From the NCBI RefSeq assembly GCF_021864535.1, contig NZ_JAKJIC010000005.1, forward strand, positions 170,886 through 234,885: a stretch of 64,000 bases of DNA, written 5' to 3'. The notes below the pieces were generated by a model. That model searched no databases. It was not told the origin of the DNA and saw only the letters and a list, made by a program, of their open reading frames with translations. The translations under genes were made by a program, and so were the position numbers. Positions within the stretch are counted from its first letter, which is position 1. Each line of letters opens with the position of its first letter. Of this stretch, positions 58,828 to 64,000 are shown one piece after another. Origin of the DNA: Oryzibacter oryziterrae (lineage in GTDB: Bacteria; Pseudomonadota; Alphaproteobacteria; Rhizobiales; Pleomorphomonadaceae).

Positions 58828-60201
58828 TCAGGCGAGACGCAGATACCAGTGAATGTCGCGGTCGCAGATTTCGCCGAAGAAGCGGTCGCACTCGGCTTCC
58901 TTGATGGTCAGGAACACGTCCATGAAGCGTTCGCCCAGGCGGCGCTTGAGGAACTCCGACGCCCGCGCCCGGCGCAAGGCATCCGGCCAGTGGCGCGGCA
59001 GCGACGGCGGGATCTGCTCATAACCGTTGCCGACGATCGGCCTGGACGGTTCCAGCTTCTTCTCTATGCCCTCCAGCATACCCGCGATCACCGCGGCCAT
59101 GGCGACATAGGGGTTGGCGTCGGCCCCCGACACACGCTGTTCGAGGTGACGCGTCTTCGGCGGTCCGGCCGTGACGCGGATCGGCACCGACCGGTTCTCG
59201 ACCGCCCAGGCCGGCCCGAGCGGCGCATAGGAGTTGGCCTTGAAGCGGCGGTAGCTGTTGGCGTTGGGCGCAAACAGCGCCATGCTCTCGGCCATGGTGA
59301 CTTCGAGCCCGGCGATGGCCTGGCGCAGCAGCTCGTTGCCCTCGGGCTCGGCACCGGCGAACAGGTTGTTGCCGGCCTCGTCGGCAAAGCTCACATGGAA
59401 ATGCGTGCCAGAGCCGGCAAACTCCGCATAGGGCTTGGCCATGAAGGTGGCGACATAGCCGTGCTTTTCCGCGACACCCTTGACGAGGCGCTTCCACAGG
59501 ATGGCGTCGTCGGCGGCCCGCAAGGGATCGTCGCGATGCTCGAGCACGATCTCCAGCTGGCCCGGTGAATATTCCGAAATCAGCGTGCGTGCCGGCAGGC
59601 CGGCGATCTCGGCAGCGGCATACACTTCGTCGAGAAAGCCGGAGAAATCCGAGAGGTCCTGCACCAGATAGGCCTGGAACTCGCTCTGGCGGAACCCGTT
59701 GGGCGCCGTCGGTGGCTGAATGCGCCCGTCCGCGGCCGCCTTGCCGTCGAGCAGGTAGAACTCGAGTTCCACCGCCGCGACGGGCCGATAGCCGAGCGCA
59801 TGCGCCTGGTCGATGACACGCGCCAGTGCATGGCGCGGATCGGCGAGCGAGCCGGACCCGTCCCGCTCGTAGCTCGTCAGGATGAATTGCGCCGTCGGCG
59901 TCGTCTTCCAGGGCGTGCGCGTCAGCGTGCCGGCCACCGGTCGGCAGGGGCGATCGCTGTCGCCCTCGTCCCAGACAAGGCCCGTCTCCTCCACATCGGC
60001 GCCCTTGATGTCGAGCGACAGGATGGAGCAGGGCAGGGGACGGCCGTTCTTGTAGGCCCCGAGCACTTCGGAGCGACGCAGGATCTTGCCCCGCTGCACG
60101 CCGGAGCTGTCGGTCAGGAAGCATTCGAACTGCACGATGTCGGGGTTGGCGGCGAGGAAAGCCTCGATCTCGCCCGCATCGGCCAGCTTGACGGAAGACA
60201 T
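58828..60201 (-). CDS. Glutamine-synthetase-family ligase, PuuA-like gamma-glutamylamide synthetase
   Basis: A 457-residue member of the glutamine synthetase superfamily, probably joining glutamate to an amine or polyamine as PuuA does with putrescine. The catalytic features of the fold are intact: V-E-L-E-F-Y, S-E-Y-S-P-G-Q-L-E-I, G-S-G-T-H-F-H-V-S, N-S-Y-R-R, N-R-S-V-P-I-R-V and H-L-E-Q-R-V-S-G-A-D. The adenylylation tyrosine of GlnA is not evident. ATG 60201 has GAGGTG upstream. It lies 5 bases after an aminotransferase gene. The amine substrate cannot be told. Confidence 0.85.
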   Translation of the reverse strand: MSSVKLADAGEIEAFLAANPDIVQFECFLTDSSGVQRGKILRRSEVLGAYKNGRPLPCSILSLDIKGADVEETGLVWDEGDSDRPCRPVAGTLTRTPWKTTPTAQFILTSYERDGSGSLADPRHALARVIDQAHALGYRPVAAVELEFYLLDGKAAADGRIQPPTAPNGFRQSEFQAYLVQDLSDFSGFLDEVYAAAEIAGLPARTLISEYSPGQLEIVLEHRDDPLRAADDAILWKRLVKGVAEKHGYVATFMAKPYAEFAGSGTHFHVSFADEAGNNLFAGAEPEGNELLRQAIAGLEVTMAESMALFAPNANSYRRFKANSYAPLGPAWAVENRSVPIRVTAGPPKTRHLEQRVSGADANPYVAMAAVIAGMLEGIEKKLEPSRPIVGNGYEQIPPSLPRHWPDALRRARASEFLKRRLGERFMDVFLTIKEAECDRFFGEICDRDIHWYLRLA

Positions 60202-60206
60202 GGAAA

Positions 60207-61568
60207 TCACCTCAGAAGCGCATCAAGCGCGAGATCGAACACGCCGAGCAGGCGGTCCACATGGGCGTCGGTGGTGGCCGGCGACACCAGAGTCATGTTG
60301 TGGAAGGGGGTGACGATCACGTCCCGGTTCAGGAGGAACAGGTGGATCGCCCCTTCGAGATCGTGGTCGACGGTGCGGTGCGCGTGCGCGCCGTCGGAGA
60401 GCGGCACCGGCGAATGCACGATCTCGGCGCGCGCGCCCAGTCGCGTCACCGACCAGGGCAGGCCGTGCGCGTCGATGGCGGTGGCAAGACCGTCGGCCAG
60501 CTTGTCGGCCAGCCGGTGCATGTGCCGGTAGGCCGCGTCGGTCATCACCTGGTCAAGCGTCGCCCGCATGGCGGCGAGCTGCAGCATGTTGCCCGACAGC
60601 GTGGTGCCGATGCCCGAATAGCCGGCGGGACGGCGGCGGTTGAGCTCGCCCATGGCGGTTTCCACCTCAGCGGTGAAGCCGAAGACGGCGGCGGGCAGAC
60701 CGCCGGCGATCGGTTTGCCCACCACGAGGAAGTCGGGCTTCAGCCCATGCGCCTTGGCATAGCCGCCGCGCGCGGTCGAAACGGTATGGGTCTCGTCGAT
60801 GCAGAGCAGGCTGCCATACTTGCGGCAAAGCGCCGCAAGACCGTCGAGATAGCCCGGCGCCGGCAGCACCATGGCGGTATTGGTCAGCGCCGGTTCGGTC
60901 AGAACCAGCGCCACATCGCCCTTGGAGAGTTCGGCCTCGGCGGCAGCCAGATCGTTGAAGGGCACGGAAACGCTGGTGCGCGAGATGTCATAGACCTGGC
61001 CGATCAGGCCTGCGCGGACGATGGTATGTCCGGCCTGATCCCGGGTGACGAAGGCATCGTCCACCTGGCCGTGATAGCAGCCCTCGAACACCATCAGCCG
61101 CGGGCGGCCGGTGAGGCCGCGCGCCCAGCGGATCACGGCGCGGTTGGCATCGGAGGCGGTCTGCGTCACCTGCCAATAGGGCAGGGCAAAGGTCGACGAC
61201 AGGAGCGCGCCCACCACCGCCGTATCGGTCGACGGCATCATGGCGGTCATGCCGGTCTTCACCGCGGTCTCGATGGCGGCGACCACCGGGTCGGGCGAAT
61301 GGCCGAACATGGCGCCGGTGTCGCCCAGGCAGAAGTCCGCATAGACATGGCCGTCGGCGTCGATGACCTCGGCGCCCTTGGCGCTCGCCACCGTCAACGG
61401 AAAGGGCGTCCCCCAGTCATTCATCCAGTGCAGCGGCACGCCGCCCGGAAAATGCCGCCCGGCGCGCACCGAAAGCTCGGCCGAAGCGGGATTGCGGGAG
61501 ACGTAAAGCGCCTTTTCCTCGGCAATCAGCCGGGCCAGGGAAGCGGAAGAAAGTGTTGCGGATGCCAT
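60207..61568 (-). CDS. Class III aminotransferase (glutamate-1-semialdehyde aminomutase-like)
   Basis: A 453-residue PLP enzyme of the class III group. It has G-A-M-F-G-H-S-P-D-P, the Q-T-A-S-D-A-N-R segment, F-E-G-C-Y-H-G, C-I-D-E-T-H-T with the PLP-ring aspartate, and the PLP lysine in V-V-G-K-P-I-A-G-G-L-P-A-A-V-F-G. It resembles HemL in the N-terminal G-G-V-P and the F-G-H-S-P region, but E-x-H in place of the HemL motif and the PuuA-like partner point to a transaminase. A role in amine or polyamine breakdown with the downstream gene is inference. Confidence 0.82.
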   Translation of the reverse strand: MASATLSSASLARLIAEEKALYVSRNPASAELSVRAGRHFPGGVPLHWMNDWGTPFPLTVASAKGAEVIDADGHVYADFCLGDTGAMFGHSPDPVVAAIETAVKTGMTAMMPSTDTAVVGALLSSTFALPYWQVTQTASDANRAVIRWARGLTGRPRLMVFEGCYHGQVDDAFVTRDQAGHTIVRAGLIGQVYDISRTSVSVPFNDLAAAEAELSKGDVALVLTEPALTNTAMVLPAPGYLDGLAALCRKYGSLLCIDETHTVSTARGGYAKAHGLKPDFLVVGKPIAGGLPAAVFGFTAEVETAMGELNRRRPAGYSGIGTTLSGNMLQLAAMRATLDQVMTDAAYRHMHRLADKLADGLATAIDAHGLPWSVTRLGARAEIVHSPVPLSDGAHAHRTVDHDLEGAIHLFLLNRDVIVTPFHNMTLVSPATTDAHVDRLLGVFDLALDALLR

Positions 61569-61653
61569 TTTTACGAACCGGAGAAGCGGGGCGGCAAAGG
61601 TGGCATCAACGCGGGGGATTTGTCCATAGGCCGGAAGGGTGAGACCGCAGCGC

Positions 61654-62478
61654 TCAGCTGAGCGCTTCCCGCCTGAGTTCATAGAGCATCACGCCGGTCG
61701 CGACCGCCAGGTTGAGGCTGTCTGCCTGGCCGGCCATGGGGATCTTGACGCGGACGGTGCAGGCTTCGCTCATCTCGTCGGTCATACCCGCCTGCTCGTT
61801 GCCCATCACCAGAACTGTGGGGGCCTCGCTCTCGACCTTGCGATAGTCATGGGTCGCCTTGAGGTGCGTGCCGACGAGGCGAAGAGAGCCTGCCCTCGCC
61901 CAGTCGATGAAGGCCTCGCGGGACGTGCGGCTCAGCGGCACGTGGAACATGGAGCCCATGGTGGCGCGCACTGCCTCGAAGGAATAGGGGTCGCAGGTCT
62001 CGCCCACCAGGATCACGCCCTTGGCGCCGACCGAATCCACCGTGCGGATGATGGTGCCGAGATTGCCGGGATCGCGCACCTGTTCGAGCGCCACATAGAG
62101 CTCGCCCTTGCCGACCTTGACCTCCTTGAGCGGCTTGAGCCGCTGGCGGAACACGCCGACCACCATCTGCGGGTTTTCGCGTCGCGTGATCTTGGCGAGC
62201 ACCGCTTCGCTCACTTCCATCACCGAACCGCCGCGCGCCCGCACCGTTGCCGCCGCCTTGGCCACATGCGGCTGCTCGCGCACCGCTGGCGTGAAGGCGA
62301 TGGCGTCCACCGGCCAGTTCTCCGCCAGCGCGTCGGTGACGAGCTTCAGGCCCTCGCCGAGGAACTGTCCGGTTTCGTCGCGCGTCTTCTTCATGGACAG
62401 CGCGCGCACATCCTTGACCCAGGGGTTGGTGAGCGAGGAGATCTGCTTGACCTCGCCGGCCTGTGTGCGATCGGTCAT
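61654..62478 (-). CDS. SpoU/TrmH-family RNA 2'-O-methyltransferase
   Basis: A SPOUT methyltransferase of 274 residues. An N-terminal substrate-binding domain (L-T-N-P-W-V-K-D-V-R-A-L) is followed by the knot with the three SpoU motifs: R-D-P-G-N-L-G-T-I-I-R-T, V-L-V-M-G-N-E-Q-A-G, and I-P-M-A-G-Q-A-D-S-L-N-L-A-V-A. It probably methylates a ribose in 23S rRNA or tRNA; the target is unclear. It overlaps the next methyltransferase gene by four bases. Confidence 0.9.
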   Translation of the reverse strand: MTDRTQAGEVKQISSLTNPWVKDVRALSMKKTRDETGQFLGEGLKLVTDALAENWPVDAIAFTPAVREQPHVAKAAATVRARGGSVMEVSEAVLAKITRRENPQMVVGVFRQRLKPLKEVKVGKGELYVALEQVRDPGNLGTIIRTVDSVGAKGVILVGETCDPYSFEAVRATMGSMFHVPLSRTSREAFIDWARAGSLRLVGTHLKATHDYRKVESEAPTVLVMGNEQAGMTDEMSEACTVRVKIPMAGQADSLNLAVATGVMLYELRREALS

Positions 62479-63707
62479 GACGAAGAGCCTTCGAAGCGGG
62501 AGAACATGGAGGTGGAAAGCAGACGGCCGGGACGGCTGGGATCGCCCGTTTCGCGCACCACCAGCTCGCCCGAGGAGATGCGCCCAAGTCGGTGGCCGAA
62601 GAGGTCGGCGGTCAGTTCGTGGATCGACAGGAAGCTTGCGCGGATGGCATAGGCCGTCAGCACCATGAAGGAGGGGCCGGGCTTCAGGATCTGGCGCACC
62701 AGGTCGAGCATGTGCGGCAGGTCCTCACCCAGCGACCACACCTCGCCGTCCGGACCGCGGCCGAAGCGCGGCGGATCGAGCAGGATGCCGTCATAGAGCC
62801 GGCCGCGCCGCACCTCGCGCTCGCAGAACTTCACCGCATCGTCGACGATCCAGCGGATCGGCGCATTCTCAAGGCCGGCCAGCGCCTGATTGTCACGGCC
62901 CCAGGCCACCGACTTCTTGGAGGCGTCCACATGGGTCACCTCTGCGCCGGCCTTGGCGGCGATCAGCGAGGCGACGCCGGTATAGCCGAACAGATTGAGC
63001 AGCTGGGGTTTCTGGTTCCCTTCTTTCGGCGCATGCGCGCCGCCTCGCGCGTCCGCTCGGGTGCCATTCGGCACAAGGGGCATTTCCTGTCTCGGCGCAT
63101 GCGCGCCGCCTCGCGGGTCTGCTCGGGTGCCATTCGGCACGAAGCTCGAAGGCGAAGCGAGCGCCTTCAGTTTCTCGGCCATCCACGACCAATGGGCATA
63201 TTGCTCGGCGAAGATGCCCACATGGCGGAAGGAAGTGAGTTGGCAGACGATCGGGATGGCGTCGACGCCGATCTCCCAGGTCTGGCCAACGCCCGGCGCG
63301 ATGCGCCAGCGGCCGGGGCCTTCCTCCTCGGTATCTCCGGTGAAGGCGGCGCCGGCCGCGTCCCAGACGGCGGGCGCGAGACGGCGCGGCCCCATGGCCT
63401 GCGGCTCGGGACGAACCACGGTCAGCGCCCCATAGCGTTCAAGCTTGGCGCCTTCGCCCATGTCGAGGAGGCGATAGTCGTCCCAGCCCTCGGTGACCAG
63501 CACTTCGCCGATCGCCTCTTGCGCAAGCCGCGGGCCGAGCAGCGCCGGCATGGGGCGCTTGAGCTCCGGTGCACCGGCGGGGCGGGCGGGACCGCGCTCG
63601 GGACGCGGGCTGTCCTTGAGGCGTTCAGGCGCGCGTTCACCGCCCTTGGCGGCGCGTTGGGACGGGGCGGAGCGATTGGCGGTCCGGGGCGGTTCTTTGC
63701 GAGCCAC
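62475..63707 (-). CDS. Class I SAM-dependent RNA methyltransferase with an in-frame repeat insertion
   Basis: A 410-residue methyltransferase of the RlmI/RlmK-like group. The N-terminal 50 residues are proline/arginine-rich. The SAM motif [12 protein letters not shown] and V-D-A-S-K-K-S-V are intact, and D-P-P-R-F-G-R-G is the catalytic motif IV. About 40 residues before L-L-N-L-F-G-Y-T-G are an unusual stretch carrying two copies of [16 protein letters not shown], encoded by the DNA repeats at 63026 and 63092. In relatives this loop is only a few residues long, so the insertion looks recent; whether the enzyme still works is open. Confidence 0.88.
   Translation of the reverse strand: MARKEPPRTANRSAPSQRAAKGGERAPERLKDSPRPERGPARPAGAPELKRPMPALLGPRLAQEAIGEVLVTEGWDDYRLLDMGEGAKLERYGALTVVRPEPQAMGPRRLAPAVWDAAGAAFTGDTEEEGPGRWRIAPGVGQTWEIGVDAIPIVCQLTSFRHVGIFAEQYAHWSWMAEKLKALASPSSFVPNGTRADPRGGAHAPRQEMPLVPNGTRADARGGAHAPKEGNQKPQLLNLFGYTGVASLIAAKAGAEVTHVDASKKSVAWGRDNQALAGLENAPIRWIVDDAVKFCEREVRRGRLYDGILLDPPRFGRGPDGEVWSLGEDLPHMLDLVRQILKPGPSFMVLTAYAIRASFLSIHELTADLFGHRLGRISSGELVVRETGDPSRPGRLLSTSMFSRFEGSSS
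63026..63074. repeat. In-frame repeat, copy 1
   Basis: A 49-base unit starting TCGGCGCATGCGCG and ending with the hairpin GTGCC-ATTC-GGCAC. It is 66 bases from copy 2, an exact multiple of three, so both copies keep the host gene open. The copies differ at two positions. Confidence 0.85.
63092..63140. repeat. In-frame repeat, copy 2
   Basis: Second 49-base copy with the same 10-base palindrome GCGCATGCGC and the same terminal hairpin. The 17 bases between the copies are not repeated elsewhere nearby. Confidence 0.85.
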
Positions 63708-63859
63708 GGCGATCTTTCTTCAGCAAACGAGATTTTCGCCCCTTATACACCGTCGTGCGCCGCTTTGAAGGCCATGCATGGCGTGTTTGCGCCCTTTACC
63801 TCCCGGTCCCCCGGGTCTACAAGGGCCGCCAACCTGAATGCCAGAGCCGGAGTTGCCTG

Positions 63860-64000
63860 ATGCGTCCCTCCCGTAGAGCGCCAAATGAATTGCGCCCCGT
63901 GTCCCTCGAACGCGGCGTGTCGCGCCATGCGGAAGGCTCCTGCCTCGTCAAGTTCGGCGAGACCCATGTGCTGGTGACCGCGTCGGTGGACGAAAAGGTG
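63860..64000 (+). CDS. rph: Ribonuclease PH, N-terminal 47 residues (continues past the window)
   Basis: RNase PH trims the 3' ends of tRNA precursors by phosphorolysis. Only the start is here: [27 protein letters not shown], cut into shorter motifs [13 protein letters not shown] and [11 protein letters not shown], all of which match the family N-terminus. The gene is divergent from the methyltransferase across 152 bases without a clear promoter. Confidence 0.93.
   Translation, partial: MRPSRRAPNELRPVSLERGVSRHAEGSCLVKFGETHVLVTASVDEKV

Noticed and set aside
63026..63140. CRISPR array
   Set aside because: Only two repeat copies, 17-base spacing, no cas genes, and both copies are inside a coding frame.

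Overview
The window is a high-GC, gene-dense piece of an alphaproteobacterial chromosome, most likely from the order Hyphomicrobiales (Rhizobiales). The evidence is the gene order: rho-mnmE-mnmG-rsmG-parA-parB, hemE next to a replication origin, ffh-chorismate mutase-rpsP-rimM-trmD-rplS, dapF-mtaB-ftsY, and a CenR/OtpR-type regulator followed by a cyclic-nucleotide-binding protein. DnaA, CtrA and GANTC sites also lie together at the origin. I cannot name the genus. I see no insertion sequence, prophage, CRISPR array, toxin-antitoxin pair or defence island, so almost everything here is core genome.

Layout. 1-3735: end of leuS, then lptE and holA. 3884-7742: tRNA-Gly, a prolyl-tRNA editing protein, a CnoX-like thioredoxin, a LON-domain protein, Trm112, DUF167 and YggT proteins, and tRNA-Ala. 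7941-15885: ftsK with an aminotransferase, then a nitrogen-sensing cluster with two PII genes flanking amtB, then tesB. 16071-20230: a ubiquinone hydroxylase, an L,D-transpeptidase, the CenR-like regulator with its cyclic-nucleotide partner, and xthA. 20412-24595: ribosomal protein, tRNA-modification and SRP genes. 24874-32704: dapF, mtaB, ftsY, ccmC-ccmD-ccmG without ccmA or ccmB, yggS, lolA and the septation protein gene. 32831-42070: parB, parA, rsmG, mnmG, mnmE, rho, hemJ, hemE. 42071-42582: proposed oriC. 42583-46839: PEP synthase/PPDK regulator, maf, aroE, coaE, dnaQ, Nudix. 46854-49693: cysK, dut, coaBC. 49812-58744: complete Pho module (phoR-pstSCAB-phoU-phoB) with ppk2 divergent from it. 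58828-63707: a PuuA-like ligase with a class III aminotransferase, then two RNA methyltransferases. 63860-64000: start of rph.

How it fits together. The centre of the window is a chromosome start region. A DnaA/CtrA origin lies between hemE and the RP001-type gene. One perfect and one near-perfect parS site lie 3.6-4.7 kb away, beside the genes for ParA and ParB. Around it are envelope, SRP, cytochrome-maturation, haem and tRNA-modification genes. Two nutrient circuits stand out: nitrogen (PII/AmtB) and phosphate (PhoR/PhoB/Pst/PhoU with PPK2 for polyphosphate). The most unusual items are a duplicated in-frame repeat inside an RNA methyltransferase gene, a perfect CtrA-type palindrome ahead of the ftsK operon, the CtrA-DnaA site overlap in oriC, the incomplete ccm cluster, and the twin PII genes split by a terminator. 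I found no convincing new multi-gene system.
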